Origin: Methylophilus sp. QUAN
GTDB lineage: Bacteria; Pseudomonadota; Gammaproteobacteria; Burkholderiales; Methylophilaceae
DNA length: 64,000 nt
Direction of reading: 5' to 3'
NCBI RefSeq assembly: GCF_015354445.1
Contig: NZ_JADKYT010000001.1
Coordinates: 1-64,000 of the forward strand
Shown here piece after piece: positions 7,802 to 17,053 of the stretch. The translations under genes were made by a program, and so were the position numbers. Every line of letters begins with the position of its first letter. The stretch's first letter is position 1. The notes beneath the pieces are model-generated. The model searched no databases. It saw only the letters and a program-made list of their open reading frames with translations, and was not told where the DNA came from.

Positions 7802-8905
7802 ATGAAAAACAAACCTACCCTTCACAGCCTGCACCGTATTTCTTTATTAACCAGCCTAGCCCTGCTCAGCAGCCAGACATTTGCCGAAGCCACCATACAG
7901 CGCAATGACAACCAGTTCATTAATATCGGCATTGCCTCACGCGTCAGCTTTAGTTCGATTAAAGACGCCGCCCCCAGTGGTAAAGACCGTTCTAATGACT
8001 TTGAAGTGGAAGAAGCGCGTTTATATACCAACGGCAAACTGCACGAAAACGTCTCGTTTGAATTTAACTTTGCCCGCAATACGGCAGACGACAAAATAGA
8101 GTTACTGGATGGTCACCTGGGCCTGGAGTTCAACAATTACGCCAATTTCTGGATTGGCCGCTTTTTGCCAGCCGCCAGCCGCGCCTCTGCCGTTGCGCCC
8201 ATGTATTCGACCACGTTTGACTTCCCTATTGCCGAGCAAGGCTCTTACCAGTTTGGCGGCCGTGACAATGGTGCTGTCTTCTTTGGCTCAGACAGCAGCA
8301 ATGCCTTTAAATACTATGTCTCGGCCACCAATGGCCGTCAGGGCGGCTCTAACCAGGCTGACAACCTGTCTTACGCCACACGCCTGCAATACAACTTCTG
8401 GGATACCGAGCCTGGCTTTTACAATTTATCCAGCTACGACGGCAAGAAGTCCATCCTGTCGGTTGGCGGTTCGTATCGCTACCAGAAAGATGGCACCGGC
8501 ACCATTTTGAATAAAGGCGATTCCAAGTATTGGAACCTGGATGCGCGACTGGAAAAGCCGTTGAGTAATGGCGCTGTGCTGGGCGCGGAGGCCTCATATT
8601 ACAACTACGATAACGACAATACCGGTGATACCGTATTGCCGGAAGCCAAAGGCTTTTTCATCAACGGCAGCTATACGTTTGCTGACAAAGTGGGTATAGG
8701 CAAATTCCAGCCCAAAGTGATTTACCAGGAATTCAACAATGACACCACTGGCCTCGACCGCAAACGTATTGATGTGGGTGTAGGCTATTTAATCGACGGC
8801 GACAGCAACAAGCGTATTGATGTGTTCTACTTCAGGGAAAATCGCAACAACTTGCCGGATATTGACGGCATTAAAGCCATTTTCCATGTCGCACACTTCT
8901 TCTAA
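7802..8905 (+). CDS. Phosphate-selective-porin-like (OprO/OprP family) outer membrane protein
   Basis: 367 residues. A signal peptide ends at QTFA. The mature protein has alternating beta strands, the DGHLGLEFNNYANFWIGRF block typical of the Porin_O_P family and a terminal aromatic residue (HVAHFF) for barrel assembly. The family forms 16-strand barrels favouring anions. It is preceded by a sigma-54 promoter, so it is probably induced on nutrient limitation. Its neighbour is the organosulfur island, so uptake of sulfonates or sulfate esters is a reasonable guess, but phosphate or other anions cannot be excluded. Confidence 0.85.
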   Translation: MKNKPTLHSLHRISLLTSLALLSSQTFAEATIQRNDNQFINIGIASRVSFSSIKDAAPSGKDRSNDFEVEEARLYTNGKLHENVSFEFNFARNTADDKIELLDGHLGLEFNNYANFWIGRFLPAASRASAVAPMYSTTFDFPIAEQGSYQFGGRDNGAVFFGSDSSNAFKYYVSATNGRQGGSNQADNLSYATRLQYNFWDTEPGFYNLSSYDGKKSILSVGGSYRYQKDGTGTILNKGDSKYWNLDARLEKPLSNGAVLGAEASYYNYDNDNTGDTVLPEAKGFFINGSYTFADKVGIGKFQPKVIYQEFNNDTTGLDRKRIDVGVGYLIDGDSNKRIDVFYFRENRNNLPDIDGIKAIFHVAHFF

Positions 8906-8922
8906 GCCTTTGTTCAGACAAT

Positions 8923-8949
8923 AAAAAACGGCCTGCAAGGCCGTTTTTT
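8923..8949 (+). terminator. Bidirectional rho-independent terminator
   Basis: Perfect 11-bp arms AAAAAACGGCC/GGCCGTTTTTT with a 5-base loop between the convergent porin and PEP-CTERM genes. It has a T tract on both strands. Confidence 0.9.
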
Positions 8950-8964
8950 ATACTGCTGCAATAC

Positions 8965-9531
8965 TTATTTACCAGCTTTTCTTCTGGCGGCAAAGCCTAC
9001 CAGGCCTAAACCAGCCATCAACAAGCCATAAGACTCTGGCTCAGGGACAGTGGTCACGGACAAGTTTTTAACACCCCAGCCCTCATCACCCAACCCTTGT
9101 GGAATGGCACTGGCGTAACTGAAAGTCAGGTTATTGCTACCTAATACCAAAGTGACTGGCAGTGTAATGGTCAACGAGCCGCCGTTATTAAAACCGTTGT
9201 AGACATAATTTGACACGTAACTTGCGTCACCTTGAGTAATCGTGATCGGACCACCATCACCACCCAGGTTAAAGCTCGCAGAAAACACAGCGCTGCCGTT
9301 CACTGACAGGGTGAAATAGTCTTCATAATTGTTATCTGGAAACCCATCCAGCGTTGCGTAACCAATCAGGTCAAATGAAACGGTCCCAGCCGTCGCAGCC
9401 GCATTAAACGAATAGTCTACAGCGGCCGGACTGGCCAAAGCAGTACCATCAAAGTCATAAGCCATGGCCATCGGCGTCATGAAGGACGTGATTGCAATAA
9501 ATGAAAAAGCACTAGCAAGTTGTTTTAGCAT
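8965..9531 (-). CDS. PEP-CTERM sorting-domain exported protein
   Basis: 188 residues. A signal peptide (to about residue 24, MAMA) is followed by a beta-rich body resembling other PEP-CTERM jelly-roll-like proteins. The C-terminal anchor has the three parts of a PEP-CTERM signal: VPEPESYGLL, a hydrophobic helix (LMAGLGLVGFA) and basic ARRK. Such proteins are recognised by exosortase/EpsH and linked to exopolysaccharide-producing Gram-negatives. No exosortase is in this window. Monocistronic, and base composition is AT-richer at its upstream side. Function of the body unknown. Confidence 0.9.
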   Translation of the reverse strand: MLKQLASAFSFIAITSFMTPMAMAYDFDGTALASPAAVDYSFNAAATAGTVSFDLIGYATLDGFPDNNYEDYFTLSVNGSAVFSASFNLGGDGGPITITQGDASYVSNYVYNGFNNGGSLTITLPVTLVLGSNNLTFSYASAIPQGLGDEGWGVKNLSVTTVPEPESYGLLMAGLGLVGFAARRKAGK

Positions 9532-9629
9532 CGAAAGCTCCCAAAGTGTTTACAGTTAGTTTTATATAATTGCAACAAATATGTTACACAATTTATTACT
9601 AAATTGTAACTACCTGAATGGGTCATGCA

Positions 9630-10403
9630 TTAGCGGCCACCCAGATAAGCGTCACTTAAGACCTGGCTGCTGGCAATGGTTTGCGCATCGCCGTGGTGGG
9701 TGATTTGCCCGCTTTCGAGCACATAAGCATAGTTGGCATAACGCAACGCCACGGTGGCATTCTGCTCAGCCAGTAAAAAGCTCAACCCTTGCGCCTGCTG
9801 TAGCTGATGCACAATCTCAAAAATTTCTTCGACAATCTGTGGTGCCAGACCCATAGACGGCTCATCGAGCAAAATCAGCTTCGGATTAGCCATCAGCGCA
9901 CGGCCGATGGCGACCATCTGCTGTTCTCCGCCTGAGGTATATCCCGCATAGTTTTTGCGCAGTAATTTGAGGCGTGGAAAAAAGGCATAGACCCTTTCCA
10001 GATCCTGTGCCAATGCCTTACTGGAAGGCCGGCGGATAAATGCGCCGGTCAGCAGGTTTTCTTCCACGGTTAAATGCCCGAAGCAATGCCTGCCCTCCAG
10101 CACCTGTACCAGGCCTTGTGCCACCAACTGACGTGGTGTGGCTTGGGTGATCTCCTTGCCGCCATAGACAATCTTGCCTTGCACGACTTCTCCGCGTTGC
10201 GCCGGTGCCAGGCCGGAAATTGCTTTCAGGATAGTGCTTTTACCGGCGCCATTCGCACCCAGCAACGCAACGATAGACTGCCGCCCGACTTGCAGTGAAA
10301 TATGTTTAATGGCAAAAATGACCTTTTCATAGATCACTTCAATATCATCCAGTTGCAACAGCGGCTCACTCGCCAGATTTATTTTTTCATGTGCTTGTGA
10401 CAT
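9630..10403 (-). CDS. livF: LivF-like ABC transporter ATPase (organosulfur operon)
   Basis: 257 residues from the ATG at 10403, chosen because GAGGAG sits seven bases upstream; the longer reading adds 24 unlikely residues. It contains Walker A GANGAGKST, Q-loop, signature SGGEQQM, Walker B LILLDEPSMGLAP and the LivF-type ending. It is one of the two ATPases of a branched-chain-amino-acid-type importer (HAAT family). As the last gene of the eight-gene leftward unit starting with msuE and sfnG, it probably imports an organosulfur compound rather than leucine. That substrate is inferred only from context. Confidence 0.88.
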   Translation of the reverse strand: MSQAHEKINLASEPLLQLDDIEVIYEKVIFAIKHISLQVGRQSIVALLGANGAGKSTILKAISGLAPAQRGEVVQGKIVYGGKEITQATPRQLVAQGLVQVLEGRHCFGHLTVEENLLTGAFIRRPSSKALAQDLERVYAFFPRLKLLRKNYAGYTSGGEQQMVAIGRALMANPKLILLDEPSMGLAPQIVEEIFEIVHQLQQAQGLSFLLAEQNATVALRYANYAYVLESGQITHHGDAQTIASSQVLSDAYLGGR

Positions 10404-10519
10404 CACAATCTCCTCAATTCGATCGCGTCGGCAATCTATGCACAGTGCCCACGACATCAAACTGCACATGCACACCGCCTAAGCGATGTGCATGTCTGTT
10501 TTAAACGTTGCCGAACAAT

Positions 10520-11866
10520 TTATTTGGCAGCAACTTCTTCTTTGCTGCAATCACGCGGCGTGATGCCTTTTTCCTTGGCATACTCGTGTGAAGACTTTTC
10601 AATAATCGGGCGCAACAACTGGCGGTCGGCCTGTACCCACTCTGAAATCACTTTCCACTTGCTGCCATCCCATTGCTGGAAGCGCACCGCACCACCACCT
10701 TCATGGTCAGCGCAACTGAGTTTCAATGGCTGCACCAGGCCCAATGCACCCAGTTCTTTCAAACGCTGGTCGTCAAGTTTGATGTTCTCAAAGCCCCAAC
10801 GTACTTCTTCACCGGTGAGCGGACGTTTGCCAAATTTGGCTTGTGCCACGCGCACGGCTTCGACGTTCAAAATGCCGTTGACCACGCCCAGGTTGTAATA
10901 CACATTGCCAAAGCGTTTAGGGTCTTGCAGATTGCCTTTGCCAGCTTTAATCACATATTGGTTAATGCCCTGCAATACCGGGAAGCTGGTGCCAGAAGGA
11001 TGGGTGGTAATCGAGATAAACCCTTTGGCCGCATTGCCTGCAGGCGCCGCGTCGTCTTCGGAGTTGCTCCAGATGTTGCCGATGATATGGTCAGCCGGGA
11101 AGCCAGTCTTTTGTGCGGTCTTCAAAGCCACTGGGTTCATCACGCCCCAGCCACGCAGAATCACCCAGTCTGGTTTAATACGGCGGATGCTCAGCCACTG
11201 TGACTGCTGCTCGTTGCCTGGGTGCGGCACTTCAATCAGCGTCAACTCAAAGCCATATTTCTTCGCCAGCAGTTCCAGAATCGGGCTGGTTTCCTTGCCG
11301 TAAGGTGAGCCGTGATACAGCGTGACGATCTTCTTGCCTTTGAGTTTATCGAGGCCGCCAGATTGTTGGGCGATGTAGTTCACAATCGCCGACACTTCGC
11401 TGTAAGGATTCAATTGCAGCGGGAAGGCATACGGAAACACGCTACCATCGGTGGAGTCGGTACGACCGTGGTTAATGGTAATCAACGGCAATTTGTCAGC
11501 GGTAGAACGATCCAGCGTGGCATAAGCAATGCCTACAGACAGTGGATTGGTCGCCGCCGCTGGTGCGCCGTTCAAGCCTTTTTTCAGGCGCTCGTAGCAC
11601 TCGACGCCTTTTTCCACCACGTATTCAGTTTCGCACTCGCTCCAGGTGAATTTCACACCGTTCACGCCGCCGTCTTTGGCATTGACGTATTGCAGGTAGT
11701 CAATAAAGCCACCAAAAAAGCCGGAGCCACCCGCGGCATAAGGCCCGATGCGGTAACTCTGTAACGGAAAATATTGCTCATTGGCGGCCTGCACTTGCGT
11801 GCTCACACTGCTCACTGCCAAGCCGAATGCTAGCCATAGCCAGCGATGTTTAGCTAAAAATTTCAC
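10520..11866 (-). CDS. Periplasmic substrate-binding protein of LIV-type ABC transporter
   Basis: 448 residues from a GTG start at 11866, preceded by TAAGGAG at good spacing; the ATG 12 codons upstream has no ribosome site and would disrupt the signal peptide. The signal peptide ends at VQA. The body is a Peripla_BP_6 type I fold, longer than LivJ/LivK (about 370), with four Cys residues including SECETEY and SCADHEGGG. This long subfamily is usually found with LivFGHM and a fatty-acyl-CoA-ligase-like gene, as here. It captures the transported solute. The neighbours sfnG and msuE suggest dimethyl sulfone or a sulfonate. Confidence 0.85.
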   Translation of the reverse strand: MKFLAKHRWLWLAFGLAVSSVSTQVQAANEQYFPLQSYRIGPYAAGGSGFFGGFIDYLQYVNAKDGGVNGVKFTWSECETEYVVEKGVECYERLKKGLNGAPAAATNPLSVGIAYATLDRSTADKLPLITINHGRTDSTDGSVFPYAFPLQLNPYSEVSAIVNYIAQQSGGLDKLKGKKIVTLYHGSPYGKETSPILELLAKKYGFELTLIEVPHPGNEQQSQWLSIRRIKPDWVILRGWGVMNPVALKTAQKTGFPADHIIGNIWSNSEDDAAPAGNAAKGFISITTHPSGTSFPVLQGINQYVIKAGKGNLQDPKRFGNVYYNLGVVNGILNVEAVRVAQAKFGKRPLTGEEVRWGFENIKLDDQRLKELGALGLVQPLKLSCADHEGGGAVRFQQWDGSKWKVISEWVQADRQLLRPIIEKSSHEYAKEKGITPRDCSKEEVAAK

Positions 11867-11983
11867 TCTAAAACTCCTTATTAAAAATATAAAAACAGCC
11901 ACTAATCGTTTTTAGTTATATAAAAGTCCGTATTAAGCGTTCAACACATGAAAAGTCTCCTTTATTCGATGGGAATGAACGGC

Positions 11984-13051
11984 CTAAAAACGCAGCGGCC
12001 AGACCCGCAACCGTTGCTTGATGGTTTGCCAGACTTGGGCCAAACCATTGGGTTCTTTGATCAGGAAAAAGATAATCAGCGCGCCAAAGATCATTTTCTG
12101 GAAATTCTCTAGCTGCCCTGGGTCTATAGACCCAGCCAGCAGGCCAGAAGACAAGTTGGAAAGCAAGATAGGAAACAGCACAATAAACGCCGCGCCGAGA
12201 AAACTACCCAAGATGCTGCCCATGCCGCCGATGATAATAATGAACAAAATCTGGAAAGAACGAGATAGATCAAAGCCATGTGGCTCAACCGTCCCCAGGT
12301 AAGTGAATGCCCACAACGCGCCAGCAATGCCCAGGTAAAATGAACTGATGGCAAACGCTAACAGTTTGGTTTTGGGCACCGAAATACCGATGACGGCAGC
12401 GGCAGTATCCATATCACGCACGGCCATCCACTTTCTGCCCAACTCGCCGCTGACAATGACTTTTGCCAGCACGCCGAATGCCAACACCACGGTTAATGTC
12501 AGCAGGTAGCGGCCGACGGGCGAACTCAAGTCGGTGCCTAATAGTTGCAACGGCGGTGCCGTAATGACCCCAGAAGAAGAGTTGTTCGAAAACCAGGAGA
12601 AGTTGGTGAATACCCATTGCACCAAAAACTGTGCCGCCAGCGTAGATACAATCAGGTAAAAGCCTTTGATACGCAAACTGGGTAAGCCAAACAGCAAGCC
12701 CACGCCCCCCGCAGTCAAGCCACCTAGAATCAGGCTGGCCACTAGGGGCAAACCTTCAATGCGCAGATGAAAGTTATAGGTGGCAAACGCGCCCACGGCC
12801 ATAAACGCAGCTGAGCCTAGCGACAACTGCCCGGCATAGCCCGTGAGCAAGTTGAGGCCCAGGCCTGCCAGCGACAGCACCAGGAAAGGGATGAGAATGG
12901 CGCTAAACCAGTAATCATTGCCGATGACAGGCACCAGCAGAAACGCGAATGCCAGCAATGCCGCAAACGCCCGGCGCTCCTGCTTAAGCCTGAAAAAGCG
13001 CTTATCCTGCTGGTAAGCGGTGACAAATTGTCCGGATTCTTGATACAGCAT
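11984..13051 (-). CDS. livM: LivM-like ABC transporter permease
   Basis: 355 residues with about nine to ten hydrophobic helices and the LivM hallmarks NLLTGYAGQLSLG (about 68-80), GLPSLRIKGFYL and the EAA-like loop ending GGMGSILGSFLGA. It pairs with LivH to form the membrane channel. It is 22 bp downstream of livH in the leftward organosulfur unit. A 117-bp gap separates it from the binding-protein gene downstream, in which no separate promoter was recognised. Confidence 0.9.
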   Translation of the reverse strand: MLYQESGQFVTAYQQDKRFFRLKQERRAFAALLAFAFLLVPVIGNDYWFSAILIPFLVLSLAGLGLNLLTGYAGQLSLGSAAFMAVGAFATYNFHLRIEGLPLVASLILGGLTAGGVGLLFGLPSLRIKGFYLIVSTLAAQFLVQWVFTNFSWFSNNSSSGVITAPPLQLLGTDLSSPVGRYLLTLTVVLAFGVLAKVIVSGELGRKWMAVRDMDTAAAVIGISVPKTKLLAFAISSFYLGIAGALWAFTYLGTVEPHGFDLSRSFQILFIIIIGGMGSILGSFLGAAFIVLFPILLSNLSSGLLAGSIDPGQLENFQKMIFGALIIFFLIKEPNGLAQVWQTIKQRLRVWPLRF

Positions 13052-13073
13052 AGTGTTGATACCTGCGCCTTAT

Positions 13074-13955
13074 TTACACACGTTCTATAGCTTTGTCGCC
13101 AAACAACCCATATGGCCTGACCAGTAAAAACAACATGGCCAGCACATAGGGAAACCAGTTTTCGATACCGCCACCAATGAGTGGCCCGATAAACACTTCG
13201 GCCAGTTTTTCGCTGGCACCGACGATCAGGCCGCCAACAATCGCACCTTCAATCGAAGTGAAGCCGCCGATGATGAGCACCGGCAAAGCTTTAAGCACGA
13301 TGAGCGACAGTGAAAATTGCACACCCACGCGCGCCCCCCACAACATACCAGCCACCAGCCCGACAAACCCGGCCACCGCCCACACAATCAGCCATAAGCG
13401 CTGCAGATGTATGCCGACCGCCAGCGCGGCCAACTGGTCGTCAGCCACGGCGCGCAAGGCAATGCCAATACAGGTTTTATTGAACAAAAAGCCCAGCAAC
13501 AGCACCAACCCACCCGCAATCGCGGCGGCAAACAGGTCAAACTGAGACAGCAAAATGCCAAACACTTCATAAGGCTCATCGTTAATGCCGATATCCAGCG
13601 CATGTACTTGCGCGCCCCACACCGCTTGCGCCAGGCCCTCAACGATATAGCTCAATCCCAATGTCGCCATAAACAAGGTGATGGGTGAGCGGTTGACCAA
13701 TTTACGCAAGACCAGCAATTCAATCAGCCATGCCAGCAGCGCCATGGTGATCAAGGTGATGACAAACGCGCCCCAAAACGGTACGCCTCGCTCCAGCAAG
13801 CTGACAAAGGTCAGTGCGGCAAACAGCACCATAGAACCCTGGGCAAAGTTGAACACACCTGAGGCCTTATAAATCAGCACAAAACCAATCGCCACCAGCG
13901 AATACATGACGCCAGCCAGCAAACCACCCGTGAGCACCTCGAGAAAGAAATTCAT
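13074..13955 (-). CDS. livH: LivH-like ABC transporter permease
   Basis: 293 residues, about eight transmembrane helices. Motifs typical of LivH are the start LTGGLLAGVMYSLVAIGFVLIYK, ASGVFNFAQGSMV and the IIGGFTSIEGAIVGGLIVG loop. Partner of the LivM-like permease. It sits 9 bp downstream of livG and 22 bp upstream of livM, so one transcript is expected. Confidence 0.9.
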   Translation of the reverse strand: MNFFLEVLTGGLLAGVMYSLVAIGFVLIYKASGVFNFAQGSMVLFAALTFVSLLERGVPFWGAFVITLITMALLAWLIELLVLRKLVNRSPITLFMATLGLSYIVEGLAQAVWGAQVHALDIGINDEPYEVFGILLSQFDLFAAAIAGGLVLLLGFLFNKTCIGIALRAVADDQLAALAVGIHLQRLWLIVWAVAGFVGLVAGMLWGARVGVQFSLSLIVLKALPVLIIGGFTSIEGAIVGGLIVGASEKLAEVFIGPLIGGGIENWFPYVLAMLFLLVRPYGLFGDKAIERV

Positions 13956-13964
13956 TTGTTATCC

Positions 13965-14756
13965 TTAGGCAGTTTCGCCATGCGCGGTGCCCAGGTAAGC
14001 GGCAATCACTTCTGGGTTGGCACGCACTTCATCAGGCGAACCGTCACCGATTTTTTTGCCATAATCGAGCACCACCACATGGTCAGACAGCGACATCACC
14101 ACGCCGATATCATGTTCAATCAGCACGATGGTGGTGCCAAATTCGCGCTGGGTCTCGACGATAAAGCGGCTCATCTCGGCTTTTTCATCGGTATTCATAC
14201 CTGCCATCGGCTCATCCAGCAGTAGCAATTCCGGCTCGGCCGCCAGCGCTCTCGCCAGCTCCACACGTTTTTGCAAACCGTAAGGCAAGCCGCCAACAAT
14301 GCTGTTGCGCCAGGGTTGTAGTTTCAAAAACGCAATCACACGCTCTGCCTTTTGCCGCTGACTGACTGCGTCAGCCGGTGCGCGGCCGAGATTGAACACC
14401 TGCTCCAGCCAACTGCTCTTCACTTTAAGGTTGGTGCCGGTGAGCACGTTATCCAGCACCGACATGCCCTTAAACAAGGCAATGTTTTGAAAGGTGCGCG
14501 CCACACCGCGCCTGGCGGCCCATTGCGGATGCATGGTGGTGCGGGATTCGCCCTGATAAGTGATACGCCCCTCATCGGCTTTGTAGACACCGTTAATCAC
14601 ATTCAGTAATGAACTCTTACCGGCGCCATTGGGGCCGATCAAGGCGCAGATTTCACCTTTTTTCACGGCAAAGCTGATGTTGGTGATGGCTTTCACGCCC
14701 TTGAATGACAGTGAAATACTGTCCAGCACCAAGAATGGTTGTGCGGCTGCTGTCAT
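13965..14756 (-). CDS. livG: LivG-like ABC transporter ATPase
   Basis: 263 residues from the ATG at 14756, which overlaps the stop codon of the upstream AMP-binding gene as ATGA; a longer reading exists but would run inside that gene. Walker A GPNGAGKSS, Walker B LLLLDEPMAGMN and the switch His in LIEHDIGVVM are intact. The signature is LPYGLQKRVELA, the degenerate form common in LivG proteins of acyl-CoA-ligase-linked clusters. It works with LivF as the ATPase pair. Confidence 0.9.
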   Translation of the reverse strand: MTAAAQPFLVLDSISLSFKGVKAITNISFAVKKGEICALIGPNGAGKSSLLNVINGVYKADEGRITYQGESRTTMHPQWAARRGVARTFQNIALFKGMSVLDNVLTGTNLKVKSSWLEQVFNLGRAPADAVSQRQKAERVIAFLKLQPWRNSIVGGLPYGLQKRVELARALAAEPELLLLDEPMAGMNTDEKAEMSRFIVETQREFGTTIVLIEHDIGVVMSLSDHVVVLDYGKKIGDGSPDEVRANPEVIAAYLGTAHGETA

Positions 14757-15919
14757 ATGGCTGACCTCAATGCTTTCAAGCCAAAGTAGTGACCAAGGTC
14801 TGGTGACTGTTGCGGAATCACTTGCAACTGGCTGGTTCGCCAAACGGACTCTTCTGGCCAGGCGCGTACCCGAATACCGATAGACAAAAAGAACTGCTCC
14901 GCTTCAGCCGACAAAGGTTCGCCGACCAATAAAGGTACGCGCGTGCGGCGCAAGCCAAGCACGTCTTGCAAGGGCAGAATCACCAGCCACTTTGCAACTG
15001 TGGATAACACCGGCAGCCGTTTTTGCGCAATCCGTAACGCCCAGGCCACCAGTAAAAAATGCCAGCTATTGGCGAGCGGCCAACGCGATTGCGTGAGCGC
15101 ATATAAACGCTGGTAAGTCGCTGCCGTGCCCGCCACCAGCGTAGGCCCCAGCTCCCGCCGGTCGGTGTCGCGGGTGGCCAGGTTTTCGGGGAAGTTCAGC
15201 GTAAAACCGGCCAGCAACCACGGCGACAGCAAATACCGGGCATGGCCACTAGCAGCAAATGCCCGCGCCGCCAGCGCTTGCTCCTGGTCGCTGAGTGCTT
15301 CCTGTGCGACCAGTTGCCGACCGTTATTCAACAACTCGGCATGGCTTAACTCGCGATACTCCAACTGATACCCATCACTCAACCGGTAAAAACGGAACGC
15401 AATATCGTTAGTGCCCGCCACACTGCCCAACGCAGGCAACGCCTCGTCAATGGCACCCGTCATGATCTGGCTGTATGCCTGTATGGCCGGATGGCGATAA
15501 TCCGCCAGGCCGCGGGCATCCGCATAGATCACCAGTTGTACATCTGGTTTGGCGGCCAATACCTGGTCAACCTGAGCCTGCGCTTCTGCAAACACAAACT
15601 TGGGCCGCAGTGTATGCAGCAAATCCAGCAACTGCGGTTCTGCGTAGGCAGGATCCAGCAGCGCAGACACGCCGCCTAACCAATGCGCTGCCAGCGAAAG
15701 CAACAAAGCCTCTGGCCTGGGCTCACTGAGCAAAAATAGCGTATCGCCCTTGCTAAAACCTTGTTGCTGCAACAGCCGTGCAGCACGCAACACGGCATCA
15801 TGCGCGGTCTGCCAGTTGATTTGCTGCCAGATACCCAGTTGTTTGTGGCGGATAGCCACTCTGGCTGGGCGCTCTCGCGCCTGCCAGGCTAACCAGTGTG
15901 GTAATGTCTCAGCGGCCAT
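14753..15919 (-). CDS. AMP-binding (acyl-CoA synthetase-like) pseudoenzyme, truncated and motif-less
   Basis: 388 residues from the ATG at 15919. The N-terminal half follows long-chain acyl-CoA ligases found beside LIV-type transporters (IAIR-type start, SKGDTLFLLSEPRPEAL, LVAGFTLNFPE, LPLQDVLGLRRTRVPLLVGEPL). However, the P-loop A3 motif (normally TSGTTGxPKG) is replaced by RFYRLSDGYQLEY, the YGxTE motif by AWPEES, and the C-terminal lid domain is missing; real ligases have about 600-650 residues. Catalysis of adenylation therefore looks impossible. It is an undamaged reading frame in the middle of the operon, coupled to livG by a 4-bp overlap, which argues for a retained non-enzymatic role. 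Its start lacks a strong ribosome site. Confidence 0.75.
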   Translation of the reverse strand: MAAETLPHWLAWQARERPARVAIRHKQLGIWQQINWQTAHDAVLRAARLLQQQGFSKGDTLFLLSEPRPEALLLSLAAHWLGGVSALLDPAYAEPQLLDLLHTLRPKFVFAEAQAQVDQVLAAKPDVQLVIYADARGLADYRHPAIQAYSQIMTGAIDEALPALGSVAGTNDIAFRFYRLSDGYQLEYRELSHAELLNNGRQLVAQEALSDQEQALAARAFAASGHARYLLSPWLLAGFTLNFPENLATRDTDRRELGPTLVAGTAATYQRLYALTQSRWPLANSWHFLLVAWALRIAQKRLPVLSTVAKWLVILPLQDVLGLRRTRVPLLVGEPLSAEAEQFFLSIGIRVRAWPEESVWRTSQLQVIPQQSPDLGHYFGLKALRSAI

Positions 15920-15938
15920 AGGGTTTCTAGTCGATTGA

Positions 15939-17027
15939 TTAAGCAGCTTTAGCCAGTTTTTTGGCTTCGAGCTCACGCACCAGTGGCAATACTTTTTCGC
16001 CAAAGTAGGCCACCTCCTCCTGAAAGTGCAAAAAACCGGACAGAATCAAATCTACACCCACCGCTTTTAATTCAACGATACGTTCGGCAATTTGTTGTGG
16101 GGTACCGATCAAATTGGTTTTAAAGCCATCGTTGTATTGCACCAGGTCTTCAAAGGTCGACTTGGCCCAATTGCCTTCTTTCTCAGGACTGGCAGCACCT
16201 GCATTTTTCACCTCATGGCCAAAGGCATTCACCGCTTCAGGGTTAGCTTTGGCAATAATCTCGGCCAATACTGCTTTTGCTTCTTCTTCGGTATCACGCG
16301 CAATCACAAAGGCATTGACGCCGATTTTGACCTGGTGATTATTAGCAGCAGCTTTGGTACGAATATCATCCACTTGTGCCTTGATACCCTCAACCGTATT
16401 GCCGTTGGTGAAATACCAGTCAGACACGCTGGCCGCGTTGTCACGCGCGGCACGTGAGCTGCCACCCTGGAAAATTTCCGGATGTGGCTGCTGCAATGGT
16501 TTTGGTTTCAGGGTGTAATTGCTAAAACGGTAAAAATCGCCCCGGTAGGTAAAGTTATCTTGCGTCCAAATACCTTTAAGCGCCTCAATAAACTCTTTAG
16601 AACGGCGATAACGTTCATCATGGTCCAGCCAATGCTCGCCAATCGCGGTGAATTCACCACGAAACCATCCAGACACAATATTCACGGCGATACGGCCTTC
16701 GGTCAGCAGATCAATAGTCGCCAACTGCTTGGCCGCCAGCACCGGGTTCCAGGGCCCGGGCAAAATCGCTGCAATCACTTTTAATTTAGTGGTCGCCGCC
16801 AATAACGCGTGCGAAAAAGACACAGACTCATGCTGGAACTCCGCGCCATAGCCCGCCGTAAAACGGATCTGGCTCAAGGCGTATTCAAACCCGGCCTTCT
16901 CGGCAATTTGCGCCAGTTTGCGGTTGTAGTCGATATCCCAACTGGTGCGCTGCTCAATGTTACTCACCACCAGGCCGCCACTGACGTTAGGCACCCAATA
17001 GGCAAATTTAATGTTTTCTGTACTCAT
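15939..17027 (-). CDS. sfnG: FMNH2-dependent dimethyl sulfone monooxygenase
   Basis: 362 residues, a luciferase-like TIM barrel of the SsuD group. It matches SfnG characteristics closely: start FAYWVPNVSGGLVVSNIEQRT, then FEYALSQIRFTAGYG, AAILPGPWNPVLAAKQLATID and NIVSGWFRGEF. SfnG turns dimethyl sulfone into methanesulfinate and formaldehyde, using FMNH2 delivered by a separate reductase and O2. For a methylotroph the formaldehyde would be an additional benefit. It lies 26 bp downstream of msuE, its likely FMNH2 source, and upstream of the LIV-type transporter genes. Confidence 0.93.
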   Translation of the reverse strand: MSTENIKFAYWVPNVSGGLVVSNIEQRTSWDIDYNRKLAQIAEKAGFEYALSQIRFTAGYGAEFQHESVSFSHALLAATTKLKVIAAILPGPWNPVLAAKQLATIDLLTEGRIAVNIVSGWFRGEFTAIGEHWLDHDERYRRSKEFIEALKGIWTQDNFTYRGDFYRFSNYTLKPKPLQQPHPEIFQGGSSRAARDNAASVSDWYFTNGNTVEGIKAQVDDIRTKAAANNHQVKIGVNAFVIARDTEEEAKAVLAEIIAKANPEAVNAFGHEVKNAGAASPEKEGNWAKSTFEDLVQYNDGFKTNLIGTPQQIAERIVELKAVGVDLILSGFLHFQEEVAYFGEKVLPLVRELEAKKLAKAA

Positions 17028-17053
17028 GTTTATTCTCCAAATAGTCGCCTGGC

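Noticed and set aside
10404-10475. Longer N-terminus for the LivF-like ATPase
   Set aside because: The 24 extra residues are not LivF-like and the ATG at 10403 has an ideal GAGGAG.
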